This document shows, piece by piece, positions 54,481 to 63,310 of a stretch of DNA of 64,000 nt. A model generated the notes under the pieces. The model saw only the letters and a program-made list of their open reading frames with translations. It made no database searches and was not told where the DNA came from. This DNA comes from Pseudomonas sp. GD04019 (lineage in GTDB: Bacteria > Pseudomonadota > Gammaproteobacteria > Pseudomonadales > Pseudomonadaceae), in the NCBI RefSeq assembly GCF_029837695.1, contig NZ_JAOEEA010000005.1:124001-188000 (forward strand), written 5' to 3'. The position numbers and the translations under genes were made by a program. Numbering within the stretch: the stretch's first letter is position 1; the number at the start of each line of letters is the position of its first letter.

Positions 54481-56229
54481 ATGAGCGATGTTCCACCTGC
54501 TGGCTTCACGTCCTCTCGCGACTCCGGTCTTTCCGGATGGCGCCGCTGGCTGCCCGGCTTGCAGATACTGCGCCGCTATCAGGCAAGCTGGCTGGCGAAG
54601 GACCTGCTCGCGGGACTGGTGCTGACCACCATGCTGGTGCCGGTGGGCATCGCCTATGCCGAAGCCTCTGGAGTGCCCGGCATCTATGGCCTGTACGCCA
54701 CCATCGTGCCGCTGCTCGCTTATGCCCTGTTCGGGCCCAGCCGCATTCTGGTGCTCGGCCCCGACTCGGCGCTGGCAGCCATCATTATCGCCGTGGTGCT
54801 GCCACAGTCGGCCGGCGATCCGATGCGCGCGATCGCCCTGGCCAGCGCGATGGCGCTGGTGTCAGGGCTGGTCTGCATCGCCGCCGGGTTGTTGCGCCTG
54901 GGCTTCATCACCGAGCTGCTGTCCAAGCCGATCCGCTATGGCTACATGAACGGCATCGCCTTCACCGTGCTGATCAGCCAGATGCCCAAGCTGTTCGGCA
55001 TCTCCATCGACAGCGCCGGGCCGCTGCGCGATCTCGCCACCCTAGGCCAGGCCCTGCTGGCCGGTGAGGCCAATTGGGCGGCCTTCGCGGTGGGCGCGGG
55101 CACCTTGCTGGTGATTCTCCTGCTCAAGCGTTTTGAACGCCTGCCCGACATCCTCATCGCGGTGGTACTCGCCACCCTGCTGGTCGGCGGGCTGGGCCTG
55201 GGCGCGGAGCATGGCGTCAAGGTGCTCGGGCCGTTGCCCCAAGGCCTGCCGAGCTTCAGCCTGCCGTGGATCACCCTGGGCGATGTGAGCGCCGTGCTGA
55301 TTGGCGGCTTTGCCGTGGCGCTGGTGTCCTTCGCCGACACCAGCGTGCTATCGCGCACCTATGCAGCCAGGACCCGCACGCCGGTCGACCCGAACCAGGA
55401 AATGGTCGGCCTGGGCGCTGCCAATCTAGCGGCGGGGCTGTTCCAGGGCTTTCCCATCAGCAGCAGTTCCTCGCGTACGCCAGTGGCCGAGGCGGCGGGC
55501 TCCAGGACCCAGCTCACCGGGGTATTCGGTGCCCTGGGCGTGTCGCTGTTGCTGCTGTTCGCTCCCAACCTGCTGCAGCACCTGCCCAACAGCGCGCTGG
55601 CGGCGGTGGTGATCGCCGCGGCCATCGGCCTCTTCGAGTTCAAGGACCTGCGGCGCATCTATCGCATCCAGCGCTGGGAGTTCTGGCTGTCGATCACCTG
55701 CTTCGTCGGCGTCGCCGTGCTCGGCGCGGTGCCGGGCATCGGCCTGGCGGTGCTGGTGGCGGTGATCGAGTTTCTCTGGGATGGCTGGCGCCCGCATTTC
55801 GCCGTGCTCGGGCGGGTCGATGGCATCCGCGGCTATCACGATGTGACGCGCTATCCCCATGCCCGGCGTGTGCCCGGCCTGGTGCTGTTCCGCTGGGATG
55901 CGCCGCTGTTCTTCGCCAATGCCGAGCTGTTCCAGAGCTGCATCCAGGATGCCGTTGCCCAGGCGCCGGACCCTGTGCGCATGGTGGTGGTGGCCGCCGA
56001 GCCGGTCACCAGCGTGGACGTGACCTCGGCGGATATGCTGGTAGAGCTGGAGCAGATCCTGCGAGCCGCCGGCATCGAACTGCGCTTTGCCGAAATGAAG
56101 GATCCGGTGAAGGACAAGCTGCTGCGCCTGGAGGTGCTGGAGCAGATCGGTGGCGACGTATTCCACCCGACGGTGGGTGCGGCGGTGGATGCCTATCTCG
56201 AGGAACACCGGGTCGACTGGACGCCGTGA
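54481..56229 (+). CDS. SulP family inorganic anion transporter with STAS domain
   Basis: This 582-residue protein has a SulP membrane domain (about 25-425; GLVLTTMLVPVGIAYAEASGVPGIYGLYA) and a C-terminal cytoplasmic STAS domain (about 450-570; DAPLFFANAELFQSCIQDAV). SulP proteins carry sulfate, bicarbonate or other anions with H+ or Na+. It follows the CAX antiporter gene. Some pseudomonad relatives sit with carbonic anhydrase, but none is present here, so the anion is not defined. ATG 54481 follows AGGAAGCGC. Confidence 0.93.
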   Translation: MSDVPPAGFTSSRDSGLSGWRRWLPGLQILRRYQASWLAKDLLAGLVLTTMLVPVGIAYAEASGVPGIYGLYATIVPLLAYALFGPSRILVLGPDSALAAIIIAVVLPQSAGDPMRAIALASAMALVSGLVCIAAGLLRLGFITELLSKPIRYGYMNGIAFTVLISQMPKLFGISIDSAGPLRDLATLGQALLAGEANWAAFAVGAGTLLVILLLKRFERLPDILIAVVLATLLVGGLGLGAEHGVKVLGPLPQGLPSFSLPWITLGDVSAVLIGGFAVALVSFADTSVLSRTYAARTRTPVDPNQEMVGLGAANLAAGLFQGFPISSSSSRTPVAEAAGSRTQLTGVFGALGVSLLLLFAPNLLQHLPNSALAAVVIAAAIGLFEFKDLRRIYRIQRWEFWLSITCFVGVAVLGAVPGIGLAVLVAVIEFLWDGWRPHFAVLGRVDGIRGYHDVTRYPHARRVPGLVLFRWDAPLFFANAELFQSCIQDAVAQAPDPVRMVVVAAEPVTSVDVTSADMLVELEQILRAAGIELRFAEMKDPVKDKLLRLEVLEQIGGDVFHPTVGAAVDAYLEEHRVDWTP

Positions 56230-56257
56230 GCCCCCGCACCATGGGTTGTTTTCGGTT

Positions 56258-56656
56258 TTAACCGCCGTTGTCGAGCAGGAATTGCAGTTCGGCGACCCTG
56301 CCGATGTTCAGCTCCATTGGGCAGGTGTAATACATCGGTGAGCCGACATGCTTGCCCTGAAGGTCGCAATGCGCGTTGCGATAGACGAGCCATGCCTTCT
56401 GCGCGTCTTCGAGTTGCTGAGCATCTTCTTGCGAGGTCTGCTGCAGCTTGAGATAGAGGCGCTGATAGACGCGGTTCATTTCCTTCTTCGTCATCTGCGA
56501 GGTTTCGTCGGCACAGGACGCCACCACGCTGTTGTTGAGGGGCTGATTGGCCTTGAGGCAATTGTCATAGTGAGCAGAGGAGTCCTTCGTATCGGCGGCT
56601 GCCTGGGAGGCAAGCGGCAGCAGGACGCAAATCGATAGGGTACGCAGGCTGAGCAT
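56258..56656 (-). CDS. Lysozyme inhibitor LprI-like (DUF1311) exported protein
   Basis: This 132-residue protein has a signal peptide (MLSLRTLSICVLLPLASQAAA) and the DUF1311 core: CLKANQPLNNSVVASCADETSQMTKKEMNRVYQRLYLKL. Four or more cysteines and the WLVYRNAHCDLQ motif are typical of the LprI N-terminal domain. LprI is known in mycobacteria as a lysozyme inhibitor; most relatives are untested. It is convergent with the SulP gene and separated from the M48 gene on its right by a terminator. Confidence 0.85.
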   Translation of the reverse strand: MLSLRTLSICVLLPLASQAAADTKDSSAHYDNCLKANQPLNNSVVASCADETSQMTKKEMNRVYQRLYLKLQQTSQEDAQQLEDAQKAWLVYRNAHCDLQGKHVGSPMYYTCPMELNIGRVAELQFLLDNGG

Positions 56657-56677
56657 GAGATGACTCCTGAAAGCAGA

Positions 56678-56699
56678 AGGGGCCGCTGCTGCGGCCCCT
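56678..56699 (-). terminator. Terminator after the M48 protease gene
   Basis: AGGGGCCGC (56678-56686) pairs with GCGGCCCCT (56691-56699), loop TGCT; the minus strand continues TCTGCTTTC. Moderate T tract. Confidence 0.65.
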
Positions 56700-56706
56700 C
56701 GGTTGC

Positions 56707-57459
56707 TTACTGCTCGGCAGCGATGCGCTGGCGGATATGCGCGGCGCGGTCGGCCGAGCCCGGGTGGGAGTCGAACATGCTGCTGTCGCCACCGCCCAGC
56801 TGGGCCAGTTTGTCGAAGGCGCTGGCCAGGCCTTCCAGCGGGATGCCGCGCTGCTTCAGCAGGTCGAAGGAGAAGTCGTCGGCGTCGCTTTCCTGGGACT
56901 GGGAGAACTGGGCGTTGACCAGCTCCTCGCCGAGGTCACCCAGCTGCGAGCTGGACAGCGCGGAGACTGCGCCATTGCCCGAGGAGGCTGCCGCGCCGCG
57001 AGCCACGGAGGTGGCATAGGCGGCCTGCATGGCCTTCTTGGTGTGACCGAGGGCGACGTGGCCCATCTCGTGGCCGAGCACGCCTTCCACTTCGTTGTCG
57101 TTCATCAGGTCCATCAGGCCGCTGTACACGCGCACGCAACCGTTGGCCATGGCCCAGGCGTTGACCTCGTCAGTCAGGTAGACCTTGTAGTTGACCGGAG
57201 TGCCGCTGACCTGGTGGCCCAGGTTGGCGGCGATCTTGTCCAGGCGCTGGCTGTATTCGCTGTCGGCCGGGGCGATGGGGGCTTCGGCATCCATCTGCAC
57301 ACAGGCCTCGTCGGCCATGGCCTTCACTTCGCTGTCGCTCAGGGTGGCGGCCTGCATGGCCTGCATGCCGGTGCTGAGCATGGCGTCCGGGCTCATGTTC
57401 TGGCAGCCGCTCAGCAGGGTGGCCAGGGCGAGGGCGGAAAGGGAGAACTGCAGTTTCAT
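56707..57459 (-). CDS. M48 family metalloprotease, lipoprotein
   Basis: This 250-residue envelope zinc protease has a lipobox (LATLLSGC, lipidation at the cysteine) and the HExxH zinc motif HEMGHVALGH. The downstream glutamate is in the ESDADDFSFDLL block, the usual third ligand position. It is similar to BepA/LoiP-type M48 proteases that handle outer-membrane proteins, without a TPR domain. ATG 57459 is eight bases after AAGGA; ATG 57465 is too close to the site. It stands alone with its own terminator. Confidence 0.9.
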   Translation of the reverse strand: MKLQFSLSALALATLLSGCQNMSPDAMLSTGMQAMQAATLSDSEVKAMADEACVQMDAEAPIAPADSEYSQRLDKIAANLGHQVSGTPVNYKVYLTDEVNAWAMANGCVRVYSGLMDLMNDNEVEGVLGHEMGHVALGHTKKAMQAAYATSVARGAAASSGNGAVSALSSSQLGDLGEELVNAQFSQSQESDADDFSFDLLKQRGIPLEGLASAFDKLAQLGGGDSSMFDSHPGSADRAAHIRQRIAAEQ

Positions 57460-57585
57460 GGTCATCGTCCTTGAAGGTGAGGCAATGGGTGGCCAGAGGC
57501 GTCGGCATTCGGCCGGCGCGGCATTTTCGGCGATTGAGGCGGGCGAGGGCGTGAAGCGGGTCGCAGTACGGGGCGGCGTGGCCGC

Positions 57586-57930
57586 TTAGCGCTTCGTGTC
57601 GTGCAGTTCGCGCAGCTTGGCGCCGATCAGCGCGCCCTTGTCCGGGCCGGCGTTGATGGCGGCGCAGGACTCGGCCAGCGGCTGTTCCGCCGCCCCGTCG
57701 GGGCTGTAGCTCAGCTCGCTGCAGTCGCAGCGCAGGCGCACCTTGACCTGCTGGCTGTCGCGCTCACGCACCTCGGCCACCCAGCAGGCATCGGCGCAGC
57801 CGCAGGAGCGGTACATCAGCGCCTCGTCCTGCTGCGGCCAGTCGAGTTCGTATTCATTGGTGCCGCCGGCGGCCCAGGCCGTCGGGCCGGCGAGCAGGAG
57901 CAGGGCGAGGATTCGATGGAGCGAGAGCAT
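57586..57930 (-). CDS. Hypothetical exported protein with cysteine motif
   Basis: The 114-residue product has a signal peptide (MLSLHRILALLLLAGPTAWA) and a cysteine-rich mature part: CGCADACW, then CDCSELS and one more cysteine. These could form disulfides or bind metal. The rest is short and polar. No family was recognised. It is 126 bp upstream of the M48 gene on the same strand, with nothing linking them in function. Confidence 0.7.
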   Translation of the reverse strand: MLSLHRILALLLLAGPTAWAAGGTNEYELDWPQQDEALMYRSCGCADACWVAEVRERDSQQVKVRLRCDCSELSYSPDGAAEQPLAESCAAINAGPDKGALIGAKLRELHDTKR

Positions 57931-58036
57931 GGCAGTGCATCCGTGCGGAGGAATGTTCGGATGAAAGTGCGATGAAACGCCGCCTGCCGCGGAAAGGGAA
58001 GCGTCGCCGTTCGAGAGTGTGCGGGTAGGAACAACA

Positions 58037-58063
58037 ACGGGGCCATCAGGCCCCGTCGTTTTT
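58037..58063. terminator. Terminator after the DAHP synthase gene
   Basis: ACGGGGCC (58037-58044) pairs with GGCCCCGT (58049-58056), loop ATCA. On the plus strand it is followed by CGTTTTT; on the minus strand by TGTTGTT. It most likely serves the minus-strand DAHP synthase gene. Confidence 0.75.
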
Positions 58064-58075
58064 ACAGACGCTGCC

Positions 58076-59419
58076 TCAGGTGCGTGCCTGCTTCAGCGTC
58101 TCGGCGATCATGAAGGCCAGCTCCAGGGATTGGTCGGCATTCATGCGCGGGTCGCAGTGGGTGTGGTAGCGGTCGGAGAGGGCGTCCTCGGTGATCGGGC
58201 GAGAACCGCCGATGCACTCGGTGACGTTCTGCCCGGTCATCTCGATATGGATGCCACCGGCCACGGTGCCCTCGGCGCGGTGGACCTGGAAGAACTGCTT
58301 CACCTCGCTGAGGATCTGCGCGAAGTCGCGGGTCTTGTAGCCGCTGGAGGCCTTGATGGTGTTGCCGTGCATGGGGTCGGAACTCCACAGCACCTGGCGG
58401 CCTTCTTCCTTCACCTTGCGCAGCAGGCGCGGGAAGTTGGCCTCGACCTTGTCGGCGCCCATGCGCACGATCAGGTTGAGGCGGCCGGGGTCGTTGTCCG
58501 GGTTGAGGATATCGATCAGGCGGATCAGCTCGTCCGGGTCCATGCTCGGGCCGACCTTGACCCCGATGGGGTTCTCCACGCCGCGCATGAACTCGACATG
58601 GGCGCCGTCCAGCTGGCGGGTGCGGTCGCCGATCCACAGCATATGCGCGGAGCAGTCGTACCAGCGCCCGGTGAGGCTGTCCTGGCGCACGAAGGCCTGC
58701 TCGTAGCCCAGCAGCAGCGCCTCGTGGGCGGTGAAGAAGCTGGCTTCGCGCAGCTGCGGCGCGCTGTCCATGCCGACCGCGCGCATGAAGGCCAGGGTCT
58801 CGTCGATGCGGTCGGCCAGGGCGCTGTACTTCTCGCCCAGCGCCGAGTTGGCGATGAAGTCGAGGTTCCACTGGTGCACCTGATGCACGTCGGCGAAGCC
58901 GCCCTGGGCGAAGGCGCGCAGCAGGTTGAGGCTGGCGGTGGCCTGGTGATAGGCCTGCAGCAGGCGGTCCGGGTCCGGCACGCGGCTGGCGGCGTCGAAG
59001 CCGATGCCGTTGACGATATCGCCGCGGTAGGCCGGCAGGGTCACGCCATTGATGGTCTCGTCATTGGCCGAGCGCGGCTTGGCGAACTGGCCGGCCATGC
59101 GTCCCACCTTCACCACCGGGCAGCCGGCGGCGAAGGTCATGACGATGGCCATCTGCAGCAGCACCTTGAAGGTGTCGCGGATCTTCGCGGCGCTGAATTC
59201 GGCGAAGCTCTCGGCGCAGTCGCCGCCCTGCAGCAGGAAGGCTCGGCCCTGGGTCACTTCGGCGAACTGGCGGCGCAGCTCGCGCGCCTCGCCGGCGAAC
59301 ACTAGCGGCGGGTAGCCGGCCAGGGTCTGCTCCACGCGGGCCAGGTGGGCGGCATCGGGGTATTGCGGCTGCTGCTGGATGGGCTTGCCTCTCCAGCTAT
59401 CGGGGGTCCAGGCGGACAT
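58076..59419 (-). CDS. 3-deoxy-7-phosphoheptulonate synthase, type II (DAHP synthase)
   Basis: This 447-residue type II DAHP synthase joins phosphoenolpyruvate and erythrose 4-phosphate, the first step of the shikimate pathway. Key blocks are [11 protein letters not shown] (substrate loop), [14 protein letters not shown], the metal cysteine in that region (GGDCAE), [14 protein letters not shown] and [22 protein letters not shown]. Type II enzymes lack the N-terminal regulatory extension of type I in microbes. The start [16 protein letters not shown] is standard. Pseudomonads carry type I and type II enzymes; this is one of them. It is a single-gene unit. Confidence 0.95.
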   Translation of the reverse strand: MSAWTPDSWRGKPIQQQPQYPDAAHLARVEQTLAGYPPLVFAGEARELRRQFAEVTQGRAFLLQGGDCAESFAEFSAAKIRDTFKVLLQMAIVMTFAAGCPVVKVGRMAGQFAKPRSANDETINGVTLPAYRGDIVNGIGFDAASRVPDPDRLLQAYHQATASLNLLRAFAQGGFADVHQVHQWNLDFIANSALGEKYSALADRIDETLAFMRAVGMDSAPQLREASFFTAHEALLLGYEQAFVRQDSLTGRWYDCSAHMLWIGDRTRQLDGAHVEFMRGVENPIGVKVGPSMDPDELIRLIDILNPDNDPGRLNLIVRMGADKVEANFPRLLRKVKEEGRQVLWSSDPMHGNTIKASSGYKTRDFAQILSEVKQFFQVHRAEGTVAGGIHIEMTGQNVTECIGGSRPITEDALSDRYHTHCDPRMNADQSLELAFMIAETLKQART

Positions 59420-59687
59420 CGGGCTTCTCTGCGCTCGGCTGATTCGGGTTGTGCCGGCATGTTAACCCCGCGGACCGTGGCAGGTCAGCCGATAAGCCTC
59501 ATAGAGCGGCCGAATAGAGAGGGAAGGTGCATCCGTCGCGGCCGGCCTGCCGGCGAAAACTCGGCTGCCGGCACGGCGGCCACGAGCGGATGCGAAGCGA
59601 GCGCGGCTGTCCCGAAAGCCTGGCTGGGACAGCGCTTGCCCTTGGAGCGATGCTCTTGGCGGCACCTGATGAATGATGAGGGTCTGG

Positions 59688-59727
59688 CCCTCTCCCTAAC
59701 CCTCTCCCGTAAACGGGAGAGGGGATG
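59688..59727. repeat. CCCTCTCC-type intergenic repeat
   Basis: CCTCTCCC and GGGAGAGG arms form a short hairpin (CTCTCCCGTAAACGGGAGAG). Related to 24068-24174. In the 391-bp gap 59420-59810 it is next to the TAGCCCGGATG palindrome; no gene was found. Confidence 0.65.
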
Positions 59728-59737
59728 GTTCAGCGTC

Positions 59738-59796
59738 GTAGCCCGGATGCAATCCGGGACCGGACCCGCCTGCTTCCCGGATTGCATCCGGGCTAC
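59738..59796. repeat. GTAGCCCGGATGCAATCCGG palindromic repeat
   Basis: A 21-base arm (59738-59758) is inverted at 59776-59796 with one base difference and a 17-base spacer. Same family as 16670-16726. It lies just after the end of the amidohydrolase gene on the minus strand and may protect its mRNA. Confidence 0.9.
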
Positions 59797-59810
59797 ATCC
59801 GCCCTACGGA

Positions 59811-61604
59811 TCAGGCCGTGGCGGGCTGGAAGGCGCGTACTGCTTCTGCGCGCGGCAGCACGTCGCGACTGGCGAAGAAGCGTCCGTAGCCCTGGGCCTT
59901 GCCCAGCTCCTCTGGGTATTCCTGGCCGCCACGCCGATAGGCGATGCGGCCGTTGATCAGGGTGGCGTCCACTGCCGCGTCGTTACGCTTGACCACCCGC
60001 ACCAGGCCGAGCACCTCCATCGGTGCCTCGCTCATGTCGTCGAGTTCATCGGTCAGCCCGGCGGGATTGACGATCACCAGGTCGGCGCGGTCGCCGACGC
60101 GGATATAGCCGGCATCCACACCGATGAAGTCGGCCAGCTCGCCGCTGCAACGGCGCACGGCTTGGCCCAGCTCCATGAACGGGGCGCCGGCGATCTGCGC
60201 ATCACGCACGTACTTGAGGAAGCGCAGCGGGAAGTTGTACTGGGCGATGGAGCGCAGGTGCGCGCCGGAGTCGGCGAAGCCCGGCTGGGTCCATGGGCTG
60301 GACAGCAGCTTGTGCATCACCGGCAGGCGCTGGTTGCCGTAGCAGGTGGTCCACTTCAGCGCCTCGCGGTACTGGCAGGCCAGCTCGAAGTAGGCGTCCA
60401 CTGCGTCCAGGCCACGTGCCTGGCCGAGCTGCTTGAAGTTCTTGCCGACCATGGAAGCGTCCGGGCACTCGGTCACCCAGCAGTCGGAGAAGTCGCGGTG
60501 CCACAGGCCCTTGGTCAACACAGCCTTGACCTGCTTCTTGAACAGGGCGCGGAACTCCGGCTCCAGCACCTTACTGTACAGCTCGTCGGGGTCCTTGATG
60601 TTGCGCAGGATCTCGCCGGCGCCGAACTCCTCGAAGGCGTTCACGTTGAGGCCTTCCAGGCGCAGGGTGAACGGCGCCGGCAGGGTCTGCCAGCGGAAGT
60701 TGCCGCGCAGCACCTTGTTCGCCAGCCAGCCGGAGAAACGGGTGAAGCGATGCAGCAGCGGCTGTGACTTGAGGTCCAGGGCGGTGAGCATCGAGCACTT
60801 CAGCGGTGTGCGGAACCAGCCATGGGCCTGCCAGAGGAAGGCGAACACGTTGACCTTGGTCACCGCGTTCGGCGCGCCCTGCATCACCGCGCCACGGCGA
60901 CGGAGGATGGCGAACAGGCGGGAGAATTCCTTCCAGCTGGCGAAGGTCGAGGGCAGCGGACTGGACCAGGCGCGGTCGCCGTCCATCTTGTCCAGCCGCG
61001 TGGTCATCACCGACAGGCCGATGCAGCCGGCGTCCAGCGCTTCTTCCAGCAGCTGTTCCATGCGTTGCAGCTCGGCCTCGGTCGGGACCACGTCACGGGT
61101 GGCGCGCTCCAGGCCCATTACCGCCACGCGCAGTTCGGAGTGGCCAAGGAAGGAGCTGACGTTGGGGCCCAGCGCCAGCTGGTCGTAGAAGGCGCGGTAG
61201 CCGGCGGCGTCGCGCCAGGTCTTCTTCTCCTGCAGGATCGGCAGCACGTACTCGCGCGGCACCGCCTCGACGCGGGTGAACAGGTCCGAGCAGTCCTCGG
61301 CGTCGGCCAGCACCATGCTGATCGAGCAGGAGCCGATGGTCACGCTGGTCACACCGTGGCGCACCGATTCCTTTAGCGCCGGCGCGGCGATCACCTCGGC
61401 GTCGTAGTGCGAGTGGATCTCCAGGAAGCCTGGTGTCACCCACTTGCCGGCGGCGTCCAGCACCTCGGCACAGCCGCTCTCGTCCAGCGGGCTGAGGCTG
61501 ACCGCATCGACCTTGCCCCGCTTGATGCCGATATGGCGCAGCGCGCCGGGCGCGCCGCTGCCGTCGAAATACAGGCCGTTCTTGATGATGATGTCGTAGC
61601 TCAT
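59811..61604 (-). CDS. Amidohydrolase family protein (N-acyl-D-amino-acid deacylase type)
   Basis: This 597-residue metal-dependent hydrolase has the first metal ligands H64 and H66 (IHSHYD) and a late DxGxH-like ADSGAHLRSIAQY. It resembles D-aminoacylase / N-acyl-D-amino-acid deacylase proteins, and the C-terminal GYIRVGDRADLVIVNP is typical. It may open an amide or cyclic bond of an acylated amino compound. The ATG 61604 overlaps the TauE gene by 4 bp. A longer frame upstream is shadow. It is the last gene of a four-gene minus-strand run. Confidence 0.85.
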   Translation of the reverse strand: MSYDIIIKNGLYFDGSGAPGALRHIGIKRGKVDAVSLSPLDESGCAEVLDAAGKWVTPGFLEIHSHYDAEVIAAPALKESVRHGVTSVTIGSCSISMVLADAEDCSDLFTRVEAVPREYVLPILQEKKTWRDAAGYRAFYDQLALGPNVSSFLGHSELRVAVMGLERATRDVVPTEAELQRMEQLLEEALDAGCIGLSVMTTRLDKMDGDRAWSSPLPSTFASWKEFSRLFAILRRRGAVMQGAPNAVTKVNVFAFLWQAHGWFRTPLKCSMLTALDLKSQPLLHRFTRFSGWLANKVLRGNFRWQTLPAPFTLRLEGLNVNAFEEFGAGEILRNIKDPDELYSKVLEPEFRALFKKQVKAVLTKGLWHRDFSDCWVTECPDASMVGKNFKQLGQARGLDAVDAYFELACQYREALKWTTCYGNQRLPVMHKLLSSPWTQPGFADSGAHLRSIAQYNFPLRFLKYVRDAQIAGAPFMELGQAVRRCSGELADFIGVDAGYIRVGDRADLVIVNPAGLTDELDDMSEAPMEVLGLVRVVKRNDAAVDATLINGRIAYRRGGQEYPEELGKAQGYGRFFASRDVLPRAEAVRAFQPATA

Positions 61605-62338
61605 ACGAGGCTCCAGGGGGCGAGCAGCAGCGTGCCGGTGACCAGCAGCAGGGCGTAGATGGCGATGCGGAAGTGGCGCTCGTCGAAGCGCTGGTGCAGG
61701 CGCTCGCCCAGCCACAGGCCGACCAGCAGCAGCGGGGCGTAGGCCAGCACTTGGGGCAGGGCCGGTTGCAGGCGGCCGTCGACCAGAAAGGCGGCAGTCA
61801 GCAGGCTGTTCAAGGTGAACCAGACGCTGACCAGGGTGGCGCGGAAACGCGCCTTGTCCAGCGTGGTGCCGGCCAGGCCGTAGACCAGCAGCGGACCGCC
61901 GGAGGCGAACAGGCCGTGGCTGATACCGGCGCCGAGGGTGAGCAGGCGAGTCAGCCACTGCGGCCGCACCGGTAGCGCGGCGGCATGGCGTAGGCGCCAC
62001 AGCTCGCGGCCGGCGAACCACAGGATCAGCACGCCGAAGCCGCGCTTGAGCAGCGCCGCGTCCAGATAGGGCAGCAACAGGTAACCCAGCGCCGTGCCGA
62101 CGACCATGCCGGGCAGGATGGTGCCGAGCAGCAGGCGGCGGTCGATCTGCGCGCGGTGGCGCCACACCAGGTAGCCGGTCATGCCGATATTCAGCGGCAC
62201 CAGAACCGGCAGCAGTTGCTCGATGGGCAGCAGCAGGGCGCCCAGCGACAGGGCGATAACAATGCTGCCGAAGCCGGTGACGGCCTCCAAGGTGTAGGCC
62301 AGCAGGATAAAGGCGCCGAGGGCGTAGGAGGCGATCAT
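61601..62338 (-). CDS. TauE/SafE family membrane permease
   Basis: This 245-residue protein has about eight membrane helices in two repeats. VTGFGSIVIALSLGALLLP and GISHGLFASGGPLLVYGLAG are the TauE/SafE signature regions. These permeases move sulfonates, sulfoacetate or related organic anions across the inner membrane, often in catabolic operons. It overlaps the amidohydrolase by 4 bp and the SDR by 4 bp (ATGA), so the three are translationally coupled. The substrate is not known. Confidence 0.9.
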   Translation of the reverse strand: MIASYALGAFILLAYTLEAVTGFGSIVIALSLGALLLPIEQLLPVLVPLNIGMTGYLVWRHRAQIDRRLLLGTILPGMVVGTALGYLLLPYLDAALLKRGFGVLILWFAGRELWRLRHAAALPVRPQWLTRLLTLGAGISHGLFASGGPLLVYGLAGTTLDKARFRATLVSVWFTLNSLLTAAFLVDGRLQPALPQVLAYAPLLLVGLWLGERLHQRFDERHFRIAIYALLLVTGTLLLAPWSLV

Positions 62339-63231
62339 GGCTGGACGTCGCCCCGATCGGTAGGAGCGAGCTCTGCTCGCGAAGATGCCTCTGCGTTATC
62401 TGGTTCGCGAGCAGAGCTCGCTCCTACATATGGAGTGCGCGCACCCTGCGGCGGCAGTTCGTCGGCGAAGCGCTTGCTCATCTGCCGGTAATACAGCGCC
62501 GGGGCGATGCGCCAGAGCAGGCTGGCCAGCCAGCTGCCACGATCAGGGAACAGGCGCTGGCGCCCGCCTTCCAGGGCCTTGAGGATTTCCCCGGCCATCC
62601 AGTCGGCGCCGCGCACCCGGCCGATGGTCGAGCGTGCGTGGTTGGCCGGCTGGCCATCGCCGCCCAGGGCGTTGCGCTCGATGGGCGTGTCGAGAAAGCT
62701 CGGGTAGACCAGCAGCGTGTGGATGCCGTCGCGGGCGATCTCCGCGCGCAGCACCTCGAAGGCCTGGGCCAGGGCGCTCTTCGCCGCGCAGTAGCCGGCG
62801 CGGCCGAGCACCGGCATCCAGCCGGCCATGGAGCCGATGGCGGCGACCTGGCCACGGCTTTCGCGCAGCAGCGGCAAGGCGGCCAGGGTCAGCTCCAGCG
62901 GCGCGTGGTAGTCCACCGCCATGACCTTGCGCAGCACTTCCGGCGCGGTGCGGGTGGTGGGCGAGCGATGGGTGATACCGGCGTTGTTGATCAGCAGGTC
63001 GAGGCGGCCGAACACCGCCCGGCAGGCCTCGACCAGTTGGTGATGCAGCGCCGGGTCGGTGATATCGCCGGACAGGCCCTCGACGCGGTCGCTACCCAAT
63101 TCGGCGACCCGCGCGGCCAGGCCGGTGGCGTCGATATCGGTGAGCAGCAGGGCGTCGCCGCGTGCATGGCAGGCTCGCGCCAGCTCCCAGCCCAGACCGC
63201 TGGCGGCGCCAGTGATGAGTACGGTACGCAT
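62335..63231 (-). CDS. Short-chain dehydrogenase/reductase, repeat-encoded C-terminus
   Basis: This 298-residue classic SDR has the NAD(P) site TGAASGLG at 7-14, NNAG (LLINNAGITH), catalytic Ser (IGSMAG) and YxxxK (GYCAAKSA). The last ~30 residues (YVGASSAREPDNAEASSRAEL and on) are encoded by a GTAGGAGCGAGC palindromic repeat, so the natural C-terminus has been replaced or extended. The core is intact and the enzyme may still work. The start MRTVLITGA is clear. It overlaps TauE by 4 bp. Substrate unknown. Confidence 0.9.
   Translation of the reverse strand: MRTVLITGAASGLGWELARACHARGDALLLTDIDATGLAARVAELGSDRVEGLSGDITDPALHHQLVEACRAVFGRLDLLINNAGITHRSPTTRTAPEVLRKVMAVDYHAPLELTLAALPLLRESRGQVAAIGSMAGWMPVLGRAGYCAAKSALAQAFEVLRAEIARDGIHTLLVYPSFLDTPIERNALGGDGQPANHARSTIGRVRGADWMAGEILKALEGGRQRLFPDRGSWLASLLWRIAPALYYRQMSKRFADELPPQGARTPYVGASSAREPDNAEASSRAELAPTDRGDVQP
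62360..62427. repeat. GTAGGAGCGAGCTCTGCTCG palindromic repeat inside the SDR gene
   Basis: Arm 62360-62383 is inverted at 62404-62427, the same family as 28789-28852. It lies in frame within the 3' end of the SDR gene. Confidence 0.92.
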
Positions 63232-63246
63232 ATCGGGAGCGTTATT

Positions 63247-63310
63247 GTGGGAGCGGCCTTGGCCGCGATGCAGGGTCATGGCTGGTAATCGCGGCCAAGG
63301 CCGCTCCCAC
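63247..63310. repeat. GTGGGAGCGGCCTTGGCCGC palindromic repeat
   Basis: GTGGGAGCGGCCTTGGCCGC at 63247-63266 (plus GA) is inverted at about 63289-63310. It spans the junction of the SDR start region and the end of the BASS gene, and its right arm is in the last codons of the BASS gene. Confidence 0.92.
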
